Counted from the stretch's first letter, positions 47,926 through 56,476 are shown. The stretch: 64,000 bases of DNA from an uncultured Prevotella sp. (GCA_937922435.1 CAKZVT010000047.1:8938-72937), one strand, 5' to 3'. Notes: generated from the sequence alone by a model not told the origin. Numbers and translations: made by a program.

Positions 47926-48609
47926 TCAGCCGATGAGTTTCAGTATTTTGCTTTCTTGTGCGTATGGCAGCATTCTGTGCAGATGCTGCACCATCTTGTC
48001 GTGCGATTCTTGCGGCGTGCAGCCTGCGTCGAGCCGTCCGTACAGGCTTTCGGGCGTGGTGTATCGCGCCACTCCCCATCCGTAAGGCCGTCCGTGGCGG
48101 TCGGTGTTGTATTCAAAGTCGGATATTACTACGCGCACCGACATCATCAGCCGCGTAAGTATAGGTTCTAAAGGTATTTTAACAACCCCGGGCATGTCGT
48201 CCACAAGGTCGTCGGCAGTGCGCCTCCGTCCGCGCGCGAAACCGAGCATACGGCGCAATTCCTTCACCGTTGCGCTGCCTTCCGACGCTATTGTTTGCAG
48301 CACAACGTCGTCGAGCGCGGCGGTGTCCTCGTCCTTGGCGTAGCGCAGTGTGCGTCGGTAGTTCACAAGGTGGGGCAGCCATTCAAGGCTTACATAGCCC
48401 GCTTTCTTTGCGAACAGCTTGCCGTAGGCGCAGTGCCCCTCGCGTATTACCGGTCCTTTCCACTCCCACGGGCCTTCCTCTTCGTCAGAAAACCACAGCT
48501 CGCCAGCCGTCATTTCCTCAATGGAAAAGCCAGGAATGCCGCAGCGGAAGAACGGCAGGAAACCCCGTTCGAGCACCGCACTCTCCATGTCGATGGATGA
48601 ATGTATCAT
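47926..48609 (-). CDS. Conserved protein, possibly AlkZ-related
   Basis: A 227-residue soluble protein. It starts with FLPFFRCGIPGFSIEEMTAG, ELWFSDEEEGPWEWKGPV and GYVSLEWLPHLVNYRR; the middle (VLQTIASEGSATVKELRRML) looks like a winged helix, and the end is SHDKMVQHLHRMLPYAQESK. I associate this pattern with proteins annotated as AlkZ-related, but that is from memory and weak. No catalytic function is claimed. It is flanked upstream by GC-rich element E9. Confidence 0.6.
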   Translation of the reverse strand: MIHSSIDMESAVLERGFLPFFRCGIPGFSIEEMTAGELWFSDEEEGPWEWKGPVIREGHCAYGKLFAKKAGYVSLEWLPHLVNYRRTLRYAKDEDTAALDDVVLQTIASEGSATVKELRRMLGFARGRRRTADDLVDDMPGVVKIPLEPILTRLMMSVRVVISDFEYNTDRHGRPYGWGVARYTTPESLYGRLDAGCTPQESHDKMVQHLHRMLPYAQESKILKLIG

Positions 48610-48610
48610 A

Positions 48611-48753
48611 AAGCCCCTTCCCAGCCCTCCCCGAGGGGAGCGAGTCTGGTATGATTTGTTATTTGTAAAGCATATATTTTACGTTGTCCGTATGATGCCT
48701 AAATCCTTAAAGGCATTCCCGTTTCCCTCCCTTCGGGAGGGTTAGTGTGGGGC
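48611..48753. repeat. Paired GC-rich arm element E9
   Basis: Left arm 48612-48646 (GCCCCTTCCCAGCCCTCCCC), spacer with GTATGATTTG, right arm 48722-48753 (CCCTCCCTTCGGGAGGG then TTAGTGTGGGGC). It starts 1 base after one gene's ATG and ends 3 bases before the next gene's stop. Confidence 0.83.
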
Positions 48754-48756
48754 TTA

Positions 48757-49317
48757 TTATTTAAGTTTCACCCCGTCCTTGAACGCGTTGCCCACCTTTC
48801 CGCCAACGGCGAGATAGTGGTTGTGCACCGGGTCGAACGAGATTGGGCGCAGCTTGGCCGGGTCAATCTTGCCCTTTTCGTCGAGGATGCTCTCGTCGGC
48901 CGACACGTTCACGATGCGGCCAACCAGGTGGCACGTCTCCGGGTCATACGATATAAGCTCGCATTCAACCGTCATCGGCAGTTCCTCAATCAAAGGCGCG
49001 TTGACAAATTCCGACTTTACGGCGTGCCATCCGGCCTTTTCGAGTTTGTCTTCAACCTTGTTTCCCGACACTATTCCCACATAGTCGCACGCCGTAAGCT
49101 GCCCTTCCGTGCCCATGCTTACGGTGAACGCCTTGGTCTCCAACAGGTTCTTTACCGTCTTGTGGCCTGCGCTGAGGCACATGTTTATTTGGTCGTCATA
49201 GTCAATTCCGCCCCACGCCGCGTTCATCGCGTCGGCGTTGCCCTGCGCGTCGTATGTGGCGACGATGAACACGGGCTGCGGATAAGTCCACGGTTTTGCT
49301 CCGAAATTCTTTCTCAT
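48757..49317 (-). CDS. Flavin reductase family protein (FMN-binding split barrel)
   Basis: A 186-residue flavoredoxin-like protein. YPQPVFIVATYDAQGNADAM and NAAWGGIDYDDQINMCLSAG form the FMN-binding region, followed by HKTVKNLLETKAFTVSMGTE and CHLVGRIVNVSADESIL. Such proteins bind FMN and act as NAD(P)H:flavin oxidoreductases or redox carriers in anaerobes. A TAACTTTG promoter lies about 45 bases upstream. Confidence 0.9.
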   Translation of the reverse strand: MRKNFGAKPWTYPQPVFIVATYDAQGNADAMNAAWGGIDYDDQINMCLSAGHKTVKNLLETKAFTVSMGTEGQLTACDYVGIVSGNKVEDKLEKAGWHAVKSEFVNAPLIEELPMTVECELISYDPETCHLVGRIVNVSADESILDEKGKIDPAKLRPISFDPVHNHYLAVGGKVGNAFKDGVKLK

Positions 49318-49356
49318 AGTATGATATATGTTTTTGCTGATAAGTTTTCAATACAG

Positions 49357-49364
49357 CAAAGTTA
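49357..49364 (-). promoter_or_regulatory. -7 box for the flavin reductase gene
   Basis: Minus-strand TAACTTTG. The rest of the gap to 49516 shows no feature and is AT-rich. Confidence 0.55.
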
Positions 49365-49516
49365 GTGGTTTATTCTTATTCCAGCAAGCCTTTTAGGTTA
49401 ATTTAATGAAGTGTGCTTTTCTTGTAAAAGTTAGATGTTTTTGAATAATGTCCGAACTGTCATTTTTAGTCGAAGGTGGTTACGGCTCGTATATTTAAGG
49501 TTGTTTATGGGAATGA

Positions 49517-50416
49517 TTATTGCCATAAAGGTTCATTTTCCCAATTTTTACAAAAGCCCATTGCTGCTATGTCCACAGATGGGAACTTGTCCAGGAGGGT
49601 TGTTATTTTTGAATTGAATTGATTGCCTGGAGAAACATTGGTGAGGAAATATCTTATAATGCACAAGCGGTAGAAAACCTTTTTCTTGTCTATCTTTGAT
49701 GTGTCTGTCCAAGCTTTTGAAGTTTTGTGTGGTTCTGCCGGGGTTAGCATAAAATCTCTGTTCCATACTCTTGCATGGTGGCAACACATGTTTCGTAGAT
49801 TAGCCAGTACCGTCAGCCAAGAAGTGAAGACCTGCGGCTTCAAGCCAAAATAATCGGCGATGAGTTTCATCAGTTTGTTGCTGGCGATATTGGAATAGAT
49901 ATAGTTTAAGTTCCCAAAGGATAGCACTTCTGTTATCATCCATGCAGGTGGATAGCTTTCAACATGATTATGTCTGAAATTCACAATGTAGTCCTCTTTG
50001 CTTGATGTCAGCTCTTTTTCTATTACCGCCAATGTTTGATTGAATTTATCTGCATTTGCGAAATATTCCGGCTTCGTTATCCAATACCTGTCATTCAATT
50101 CTTGGCATCCAACATTCGCCAACACGCTTCGGATAGCCACTTCTATCTTTTCTATTTCATTGAAAAGAAGTATGCGCAGTTTTTTGTCGAAGCGGTAAAG
50201 CGTCAAGACTTGTTCGAATGTCGTTCCCTTTTTTAGTGTTAAATTACTTTTGGGGCTTTGATAGAATGGATAGATATAGGCGGACAAACGGTGATAGCCG
50301 ATATTCATCAAATAATTTTCGACTTTCTGCTCATCCTTCATAAGCATACCGCGCTGCTTTAATATCTGAACTATTTGTTTAGGGGATGAATATGGTTTGG
50401 TGAAACTTGTTTTCAT
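49517..50416 (-). CDS. Abi_2 family protein (AbiD/AbiF-like, HEPN-type)
   Basis: A 299-residue Abi-like protein: FTKPYSSPKQIVQILKQRGM, YLMNIGYHRLSAYIYPFYQS, FDKKLRILLFNEIEKIEVAI and WMITEVLSFGNLNYIYSNI are characteristic of Abi_2 (AbiD/F) phage abortive-infection proteins. The Rx4H motif RNMCCH (Arg208, His213) is the RNase signature of HEPN domains. The chosen ATG 50414-50416 lies downstream of a TATCTTTG promoter. The gene is visibly more AT-rich than its neighbours, and codons such as AAA, AAT and TAT dominate, so recent acquisition is likely. A defence role is inferred from the family. No partner gene is adjacent. Confidence 0.85.
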   Translation of the reverse strand: MKTSFTKPYSSPKQIVQILKQRGMLMKDEQKVENYLMNIGYHRLSAYIYPFYQSPKSNLTLKKGTTFEQVLTLYRFDKKLRILLFNEIEKIEVAIRSVLANVGCQELNDRYWITKPEYFANADKFNQTLAVIEKELTSSKEDYIVNFRHNHVESYPPAWMITEVLSFGNLNYIYSNIASNKLMKLIADYFGLKPQVFTSWLTVLANLRNMCCHHARVWNRDFMLTPAEPHKTSKAWTDTSKIDKKKVFYRLCIIRYFLTNVSPGNQFNSKITTLLDKFPSVDIAAMGFCKNWENEPLWQ

Positions 50417-50484
50417 ATGGGGATAATAAAAAAACGACCCGCCGATTTGAGCATTGTTAAGAGGCTTGGCAGGTTCTAATGATG

Positions 50485-50492
50485 CAAAGATA
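50485..50492 (-). promoter_or_regulatory. -7 box for the Abi_2 gene
   Basis: Minus-strand TATCTTTG about 70 bases upstream of ATG 50414-50416, supporting that start over the longer frame. Confidence 0.6.
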
Positions 50493-50589
50493 CAGCTTTT
50501 GCCTTTAAGTCCAAAATGTTTCACCAAAATATTTGTCATTTTATTAAAAAGTAGCTAATATTGAAGCAACAGGACTACGGATGAACTGT

Positions 50590-50700
50590 AAAAGGCCATA
50601 TTTCGTCTTACGAAAGGCCGTCAATCGCACGCTAAAAGGCCGCCTTTTGCAGGCTAAAAGGTTGCATATTGGAAAGCCGTTGATTGTCAGCGGTTTTCAC
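50590..50700. repeat. 22-bp-period repeat, copy 9 (four units plus tail)
   Basis: Units start at 50590, 50612, 50634 and 50656, preceded by CGGATGAA, then a GCATATTGGAAAG tail and TTGATTGTCAGCGG. It aligns along its whole length with copy 7. It lies between the divergent Abi_2 and EamA genes. Confidence 0.88.
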
Positions 50701-50849
50701 GGTTCGGACTTGGCGACGGAGCAGTTTGCGTTTTATGAAGACATCGTGACGCAGGGTGTCGGCAATATACGGACGCTCGCGCGGTTGTTGACAGGTTATT
50801 GACAGGTTATAAGGTGTAATGTTTTTGGTGGGATTGACGGCTTCAGCAT

Positions 50850-50879
50850 TTTGTTTGTCGGTTAAATTTACTACCTTTG
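50850..50879 (+). promoter_or_regulatory. Promoter of the EamA transporter gene
   Basis: TTTG at 50850-50853, 18-base spacer, TACCTTTG at 50872-50879; ATG at 50907. Confidence 0.68.
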
Positions 50880-50906
50880 CACCCCGAATTTGAAAAGTAA
50901 AAAGGA

Positions 50907-51827
50907 ATGAGCGCAAAGGTTAAGGGTTTTCTTTATGGCGTAGCCACGTCGGTTACGTTCGGGCTGATACCACTGTTCACGCTGCCGCTGATGCAAGCGG
51001 GGCTGGCGTCTGACAGTATTTTGTTTTATCGCTTCGTCACGGCCACGGCTGCGCTGGGGCTGATGATGCTGGTGAAGAAGGAAAGTTTTAAGGTCAGTTG
51101 GCGCGACTTGCTGGTGATAGTGCCGCTGGCGGTGTTCTATACGGCGTCGTCGATGTTCCTGCTTTACGGCTACGAGGTGATGGGCGCTGGCGTTGCCACG
51201 ACGCTGCATTTCACTTATCCTGTGTTCGTTACGCTGCTGATGCTCGTGCTTTTCAGGGAACGGGCGTCGTGGGTGACGTGGACGGCCGTTGTGCTGGCTA
51301 TCTGCGGCGTCGCCAAGCTGTCGCTCAACGGTACGGAACTGAAGCTCGACCCTATGGGCGTGGGTATAGTGCTGCTCTCCGCCGTGGGGTATGCCAGTTA
51401 TATAATAGCGGTGAACAAGTCGCGCGTGAAGGACATGCACAGCCGCAAACTGGCGTTTTACGTGTTCGTGTTCACGGCGTTGATTTTCGGCGTTAAGAAC
51501 GGACTGGAGGACGGTGTGCAGCCTTTGCCCGACGCTTGGGCGGCTGTCAACGTGGTGCTGCTGGCCGTTGCGCCCACCGTAATATCAAACATCACGCTGC
51601 TGCTGGCTGTGCGCAACATCGGCGGTACGCTCACGTCAATACTCGGCGCGCTTGAGCCTGTGACTGCGGTGTGCATCGGTGCGCTCGTGTTCGGCGAGGC
51701 GTTTACTTTCAGCGAGGCTGTGGGCATAGCCCTCATACTGGCCGCCGTGGTGTTGGTAATCCTCAACCGCAGCATAAAAGAAAACCTTACGCTGCTGTTA
51801 AAGCGCGTAAGGCCGAGGCATACGTGA
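50907..51827 (+). CDS. EamA/DMT family transporter
   Basis: A 306-residue inner-membrane protein with ten predicted helices in two EamA repeats (FLYGVATSVTFGLIPLFTLP at the start; GVGIVLLSAVGYASYIIAVN at the second repeat; LTSILGALEPVTAVCIGALV late in the second). The drug/metabolite transporter superfamily exports small metabolites such as amino acids. The substrate is unknown. It stands alone with its own promoter, and GC-rich element E10 starts 8 bases after the stop. Confidence 0.9.
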   Translation: MSAKVKGFLYGVATSVTFGLIPLFTLPLMQAGLASDSILFYRFVTATAALGLMMLVKKESFKVSWRDLLVIVPLAVFYTASSMFLLYGYEVMGAGVATTLHFTYPVFVTLLMLVLFRERASWVTWTAVVLAICGVAKLSLNGTELKLDPMGVGIVLLSAVGYASYIIAVNKSRVKDMHSRKLAFYVFVFTALIFGVKNGLEDGVQPLPDAWAAVNVVLLAVAPTVISNITLLLAVRNIGGTLTSILGALEPVTAVCIGALVFGEAFTFSEAVGIALILAAVVLVILNRSIKENLTLLLKRVRPRHT

Positions 51828-51834
51828 AAACTAC

Positions 51835-52008
51835 GACCCACCCCAACCCTCCCCAAGGGAGGGAGTTTAGTATGCTTTACTGATTAAAATAACATTAGTT
51901 TGGTTATTTTTGCGGATTACAAATCACGCCGAAACATTAAGGCAATCACGCCTTTTTATTGCAATAGTAATCAAACTCCCTCCCTTGGGGAGGGTTGGGG
52001 TGGGTGTC
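51835..52008. repeat. Paired GC-rich arm element E10
   Basis: Left arm 51835-51869 (GACCCACCCCAACCCTCCCC then AAGGGAGGGAG), a spacer with TTTGCGGATTACAAATCACG (like the palindromes at 31250-31388), and right arm 51967-52008 (TAATCAAACTCCCTCCC then GGGTTGGGGTGGGTGT). It fills the convergent gap between the EamA and GH53 genes. Confidence 0.87.
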
Positions 52009-52022
52009 TGGTATTGGTTTTC

Positions 52023-53135
52023 TTACCTAAACTTCTTCAACTCCTCCATTGCAGGCATGGCTTTGCCCGTCTCGTTGTCAAACAGTCCGCGGTTGAGCCA
52101 GCTCTTAACGATGTTCGCGCCCGACTCATTCTCTTCTGGGAACCACCAGAACAGGCCGGTAACGTTGTCGTGACGGTTGAGCATCGTTACTAATTCTTCT
52201 GTGAATTTGCGCTGACCTTCGGGGCTGATGGGGTAGGTGTCGCCGTCTTTGTTGGGGTCGGTCGCCCACTTGTCGTTCTTGTGTGAGTAGTAGAAGGCTG
52301 TCTCAACTATCATTACAGGCTTGTTGAACTCGGTCTTGATGCTGTCGAGCACTACGTCGAGATGCTTTATTGTGCCGTGCCACATCGGATAAAAACTTAG
52401 TCCGATGATGTCGTAGTCGAGTTCCCCTTTCTTCAGTTTGTCGTAATATCCCTCGGTGGCGAGCCAGTCCTGGGCGTGCTCCGTGTGTATTATGATTTCT
52501 GCCTTGGGGCATGCTTCGCGGCAAGCCTTCACTCCGGCGCGGAGGAATGTAAGCAGAGTGTCCCAGTTGTCGTCTTTTGTCGGGTCGACCTTTCCCGTAG
52601 GCCAAAGCGTTCCGAAGGTGATTTCGTTGCCCACTTGGATGAAGTCAGGCGTTGCTCCGGCCTTGTTCAGTGCCTCTAAGGCGGTCTTTGTATGCAGGTA
52701 AACCGAGTCGGCGAGTATTCTTGTTTGCTCGTCACGGCTCTTGCCCTCGATGGCTTTTGCCCATGCGTGCGGCGTGAACTGCTTGCCCGGGTCGGCCCAT
52801 GTGTCGGAATAATGGAAGTCGAGCATCAGTTTGAAGCCGTGCTTCTTGATTTGCTTGCACAGGCTGACAACATACGGAAGGTCTTGGCATACGCCTTCGT
52901 CCTTGTTGTTCTGTGGCGCGTTGGCCGGGTCAACGAAAAGGCGCACGCGCATGGCGTTCCATCCGGCCTGCTCGAAAAGCTTGTAGGGACAGAGCGTTTT
53001 CCCGTCAATGGTTTTGTACTTAGTGCCGTTTTGTTGGTAAGTAGGCAGCAGCGAGATGTCTCCACCCAGGTATTTTTGCGCCTGGATGTTGATGCCGCAG
53101 ACGAGTGCGGCCAGTAAAACAAGGTATTTTTTCAT
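52023..53135 (-). CDS. GH53 arabinogalactan endo-beta-1,4-galactanase
   Basis: A 370-residue exported glycoside hydrolase. Signal peptide YLVLLAALVCGINIQAQ (residues 4-20), then a GH53 TIM barrel: YLGGDISLLPTYQQNG, GWNAMRVRLFVDPANAPQNN, LMLDFHYSDTWADPGKQ, the acid/base Glu171 in FIQVGNEITFG and the nucleophile Glu278 in VMIVETAFYY. It cleaves beta-1,4-galactan side chains of pectin (type I arabinogalactan). No SusC/SusD genes or partner hydrolases are adjacent, so it is an isolated enzyme here. Most likely periplasmic, since the N-terminus is a plain signal peptide rather than a lipobox. Confidence 0.93.
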   Translation of the reverse strand: MKKYLVLLAALVCGINIQAQKYLGGDISLLPTYQQNGTKYKTIDGKTLCPYKLFEQAGWNAMRVRLFVDPANAPQNNKDEGVCQDLPYVVSLCKQIKKHGFKLMLDFHYSDTWADPGKQFTPHAWAKAIEGKSRDEQTRILADSVYLHTKTALEALNKAGATPDFIQVGNEITFGTLWPTGKVDPTKDDNWDTLLTFLRAGVKACREACPKAEIIIHTEHAQDWLATEGYYDKLKKGELDYDIIGLSFYPMWHGTIKHLDVVLDSIKTEFNKPVMIVETAFYYSHKNDKWATDPNKDGDTYPISPEGQRKFTEELVTMLNRHDNVTGLFWWFPEENESGANIVKSWLNRGLFDNETGKAMPAMEELKKFR

Positions 53136-53172
53136 AATAAATTTAGGTTGATTTGTTTTTTATGTGGATTGT

Positions 53173-53952
53173 TTATTTCAGCATTATGCCAGTGAAAATC
53201 CTGCCGGAAGCCGTGCCGAGGCGGCGCGCCGAGAAGTAGTCGGCATAGTCGGTGTATGTGCATACGGGCGAAACGGTAATGTTGATGTCGGCTATTCCCG
53301 ATGCGCAAAGCTGTTGGCGGTTGCACTCTTTAAGGTCGATGTGCCATTTGTCTTCGCGATGGCTGATTGTAGTCATGTCGAAACCGGCTTCGGCAAACTC
53401 GCTATACACCTCGTCGCCTACTTCAAATGCGCCGAGCGATATGCCTGGACCTATTACTGCCTGCAACTCTTCAGGGCGTGAACCGTAGGCTATGTGCATG
53501 GTGTCAATGGTCTTTTGCGCTATGCGTTGCACCGTGCCGCGCCATCCTGCGTGTACTGCGGCGGCTGTGTGGTGCGCAGGGTCATAGATTATTATAGGTA
53601 TGCAGTCTGCCGTTGAAACTCCGATGCAGATGTATTTGACATCCGTTATTAATGCGTCAACGCCTTCAAGTACCATATCTTTTACCTGTTGCGGCAACGC
53701 AAGTAAGTCTTTTGCTATTAGCCTGACCTCTGTTCCGTGCGTCTGGTGTGGCATTATGACTGCGTTTCCGCTTATTCCGAGCGTTCGGCTTAATGCTTCA
53801 AGATTTTTGCTGATGCACCCCTCGTTGTCGCCACAGAACTTGTTGATGTTGAATTCGCCGTATGCGCCTTGGCTGAAGCCTCCGTGGCGGGTGGTGCTGA
53901 ACGCCGTGACGGACGGCGAAAGGTTGTAATATGTAAGTGTGGGCTGTGGCAT
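53173..53952 (-). CDS. pgeF: Peptidoglycan editing factor / YfiH-type multicopper-like protein
   Basis: A 259-residue YfiH (DUF152, PgeF) protein. Signatures are SVTAFSTTRHGGFSQGAYGE, VIMPHQTHGTEVRLI, ALITDVKYICIGVSTADCIP and the metal-binding AAVHAGWRGTVQRI. PgeF removes misincorporated serine muropeptides in E. coli; other members have purine-nucleoside or polyphenol oxidase activity. I choose ATG 53950-53952 (MPQPTLTYYNL), because a perfect hairpin (53971-54005) sits over the longer N-terminus. It is last in hpt-adk-obgE-pgeF. Confidence 0.88.
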   Translation of the reverse strand: MPQPTLTYYNLSPSVTAFSTTRHGGFSQGAYGEFNINKFCGDNEGCISKNLEALSRTLGISGNAVIMPHQTHGTEVRLIAKDLLALPQQVKDMVLEGVDALITDVKYICIGVSTADCIPIIIYDPAHHTAAAVHAGWRGTVQRIAQKTIDTMHIAYGSRPEELQAVIGPGISLGAFEVGDEVYSEFAEAGFDMTTISHREDKWHIDLKECNRQQLCASGIADINITVSPVCTYTDYADYFSARRLGTASGRIFTGIMLK

Positions 53953-53970
53953 TGGCGGTAATGTTGAAAG

Positions 53971-54005
53971 ACGGGTTGGCAAGCCAATGAAGCCTGCCAA
54001 CCCGT
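53971..54005 (-). terminator. Hairpin between obgE and pgeF
   Basis: ACGGGTTGGCA / TGCCAACCCGT is a perfect 11-bp stem with a 13-base loop, just after the obgE stop. The downstream run is only CTTTC, so it may be an attenuator or processing site rather than a full terminator. Confidence 0.65.
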
Positions 54006-54012
54006 AAGTTTG

Positions 54013-55185
54013 TCAATTGTTGTCGTCGTCGATGTCGATATATTCAACGTCATCAAGGTCTTCAATCTCGTCTTCGTCGATGAACTCAATCTCGTCTTCG
54101 CCCTCAACTCGCAGCTCTTCTGGCAACGTGCCGAGGTCTTTGTCGCGGTGAACGAGCGTGTCTTCAGCCGTGATGTCTTTCAGTTTGTTGCTTTCGCTGT
54201 TAAGCTCGCGCCATAGAATGTCTTTCAGTTCGTTCAGCCCTTGGCCTGTCACGGCTGATATGAATACTATCGGAATGTCGCTTGGCGTAGTCTCTTTCAG
54301 CATTTCTATAAGCTCGTCGTCGAGCAAGTCGCATTTTGTTACGGCCAGTACGCGGTGCTTGTCGAGCATTTCCGGGTTGAAGTTCTTAAGCTCGTTAAGC
54401 AGGATTTCGTACTCTTTCTTTATGTCGTCAGTGTCGCCCGGCACCATGAACAGCAACAGGGAGTTGCGCTCTATGTGGCGCAGGAAGCGCAGACCGAGCC
54501 CGCGTCCTTCGCTTGCGCCTTCTATTATCCCGGGAATGTCAGCCATGACGAACGACTGTCGGTCGTGATAGCTTACGATGCCGAGCGACGGTTCAAGCGT
54601 TGTGAACGGATAATTTGCTATTTTCGGACGTGCGCTTGAAAGGGCGGAGAGCAACGTGCTCTTGCCTGCGTTGGGAAATCCTACAAGTCCTACGTCGGCA
54701 AGCAGTTTCAGTTCGAGTATTATTGTCATTTCCTCCATCGGCTCTCCCGGCTGGGCGAAGCGTGGGGCTTGGTTTGTGGCGGTGCGGAACTGGAAGTTGC
54801 CAAGACCTCCGCGTCCTCCTTTCAACAGCAGGACTTCCTGTCCGTCATAGGTTACGTCACAAACGTATTTGCCTGTTTCGGCATTGTAGACGACCGTTCC
54901 ACACGGCACGTCGATATATACATCCTTGCCGTCTGTGCCGTGGCATTTGTCCTTGCCGCCGTTCCCGCCGTGCTCGGCGAAGATGTGCCGCTGGTATCTA
55001 AGGTGCAACAGAGTCCAGTAATTGTGGTTGCCGCGCAGGTATATGCTGCCGCCTTTGCCGCCGTCGCCACCGTCGGGGCCTCCGTTAGGCTGGTATTTTG
55101 CGTGGCGCAGGTGCATAGAGCCGCGTCCGCCTTTGCCAGAGCGGCAGTAAATCTTAACGTAGTCTACAAAATTGGATTCTGGCAT
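54013..55185 (-). CDS. obgE: Obg family GTPase
   Basis: A 390-residue ObgE/CgtA. The Gly-rich Obg domain is at residues 1-160 (IYCRSGKGGRGSMHLRHAKY, GPDGGDGGKGGSIYLRGNHN). The G domain follows, with G1 GFPNAGKSTLLSALS, G2/switch YPFTTLEPSLGIV, G3 DIPGIIEGASEGRGLG, and G4 TKCD. The C-terminal 50 residues are strongly acidic (DEDEIEDLDDVEYIDIDDD), longer than in E. coli but usual in Bacteroidota. It works in 50S ribosome maturation and the stringent response. Operon partner of adk and hpt. Confidence 0.96.
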   Translation of the reverse strand: MPESNFVDYVKIYCRSGKGGRGSMHLRHAKYQPNGGPDGGDGGKGGSIYLRGNHNYWTLLHLRYQRHIFAEHGGNGGKDKCHGTDGKDVYIDVPCGTVVYNAETGKYVCDVTYDGQEVLLLKGGRGGLGNFQFRTATNQAPRFAQPGEPMEEMTIILELKLLADVGLVGFPNAGKSTLLSALSSARPKIANYPFTTLEPSLGIVSYHDRQSFVMADIPGIIEGASEGRGLGLRFLRHIERNSLLLFMVPGDTDDIKKEYEILLNELKNFNPEMLDKHRVLAVTKCDLLDDELIEMLKETTPSDIPIVFISAVTGQGLNELKDILWRELNSESNKLKDITAEDTLVHRDKDLGTLPEELRVEGEDEIEFIDEDEIEDLDDVEYIDIDDDNN

Positions 55186-55189
55186 GGTG

Positions 55190-55302
55190 AAAAGAATTAA
55201 GAGTTAAGAATTAAGAGTTAAGGGTTAAGAAAACGATTTTGAATTTGATAATGGAGCAAACATGTTTTCTTAATTCTTAACTCCTAATTCTTAATTATTT
55301 GA
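55190..55302. repeat. Hairpin of TTAAGAGTTAAGAATT units between adk and obgE
   Basis: The left half (AATTAAGAGTTAAGAATTAA then GAGTTAAGGGTTAAGAAAAC) pairs with the right half (GTTTTCTTAATTCTTAACTC then CTAATTCTTAATT) over about 33 bases with few mismatches. Same word family as 36119-36221. Confidence 0.82.
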
Positions 55303-55875
55303 TTAAATGTTGTCAATTACGTTGCAGATGTCTGCGAATATGCGGTCGAGTTCTCCAAGTCCGTCGATGTGGTGGTGCAGGTTCTCTTTCTTGTACCATT
55401 CAATCAGCGGAGCAGTCTGGTTGTGGTAAACGTCAAGACGCTTCTTGATTGTCTCTTCGTTGTCGTCAGAACGTCCGCATTCCTGTCCGCGTTTGATGAG
55501 GCGTTTCATCAGTTCTTCTTCAGGAACGTCAAGCTCTATCATGGCCGCAACTTTGTGTCCGCGCTCGTCAAGCATGTTTTTCAACGCCTCGGCCTGCGGA
55601 ATTGTACGGGGAAAACCGTCGAAGATTACGCCCTCATGCTCCTTTCCGAAGCTGTCGTAGACGCTTGCGAGGATGCTTATCATCAGTTCGTCGGGTATCA
55701 GTTGGCCGTTGTCTATATACTGCTTGGCCGTCTTGCCGAGTTCCGTTTCGTTCTTGATTTCGTTGCGGAGTACGTCTCCGGTTGAAATGTGGCCGAATCC
55801 GTACTTCTTAATCATCAGGTCGCTTTGCGTGCCCTTTCCTGAACCGGGCGCGCCGAAAATAACAATATTCTTCAT
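55303..55875 (-). CDS. adk: Adenylate kinase
   Basis: A 190-residue short-lid adenylate kinase (2 ADP to ATP and AMP). P-loop VIFGAPGSGKGTQSDLMIKK, FGHISTGDVLRNEIKN, VIFDGFPRTIPQAEALKNML, and a short lid (RGQECGRSDDN) without zinc ligands. Length fits the short form of Bacteroidota. It is between hpt and obgE in the same operon. Confidence 0.96.
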   Translation of the reverse strand: MKNIVIFGAPGSGKGTQSDLMIKKYGFGHISTGDVLRNEIKNETELGKTAKQYIDNGQLIPDELMISILASVYDSFGKEHEGVIFDGFPRTIPQAEALKNMLDERGHKVAAMIELDVPEEELMKRLIKRGQECGRSDDNEETIKKRLDVYHNQTAPLIEWYKKENLHHHIDGLGELDRIFADICNVIDNI

Positions 55876-55905
55876 CTTTTGGTTTGATATGGTATGTTTG
55901 TTTGG

Positions 55906-56445
55906 TTATTCTTCAACCAAAGTATATATGTTGCGCAGGTTGCGTCCTTGCTGGTTGTAGTCAAGCCCGTAGCCTACGATAAAGTCATTGGGAATTTCCA
56001 TTGCCGCGTATTCAATGTCCAAGTTTACTTTCAGCTTTTCAGGCTTCAGCAATAATGTGCAGATATGTATCGAGGCGGGGTTTCGCGTACCCAATGATTC
56101 GAGCATACGTTTCATCGTCAAGCCTGATTCCACGATGTCTTCCACGATTATGATGTCACGTCCGGATATGTCTTCGTTTATTCCTATCACTTCCTTTATT
56201 TTTCCTGTAGACATTGTGCCTTGATAGGAAGCAAGTTTTACGAATGATATTTCGCAGGGAATGGTAATCATTCTCATCAAGTCTGCCGCAAAGACAAAAG
56301 ACCCGTTGAGTACGGCAAGAAACAACGGGTTCTTGCCCTCCATGTCTTTGTTTATGCGGTTGGCTACGGCCTTTACGTGCTTCAGTATTTCTTCTTCAGT
56401 ATATGAAATCCTGAATGTCTTGTCGTGTATTTTTACAGTTGACAT
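55906..56445 (-). CDS. hpt: Hypoxanthine phosphoribosyltransferase
   Basis: A 179-residue type I phosphoribosyltransferase that salvages hypoxanthine and guanine with PRPP. The PRPP loop is DIIIVEDIVESGLTMKRMLE; LFLAVLNGSFVFAADLMRMI and IPNDFIVGYGLDYNQQGRNL (nucleobase-binding region) follow family order. First gene of hpt-adk-obgE-pgeF, with its own TAATTTTG promoter divergent from nnr. Confidence 0.95.
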   Translation of the reverse strand: MSTVKIHDKTFRISYTEEEILKHVKAVANRINKDMEGKNPLFLAVLNGSFVFAADLMRMITIPCEISFVKLASYQGTMSTGKIKEVIGINEDISGRDIIIVEDIVESGLTMKRMLESLGTRNPASIHICTLLLKPEKLKVNLDIEYAAMEIPNDFIVGYGLDYNQQGRNLRNIYTLVEE

Positions 56446-56468
56446 GATACTTTATTGATATTTTGGCA

Positions 56469-56476
56469 CAAAATTA
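56469..56476 (-). promoter_or_regulatory. -7 box for the hpt operon
   Basis: Minus-strand TAATTTTG, 24 bases upstream of the hpt ATG, with an upstream TTTG about 22 bases away. Confidence 0.6.
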
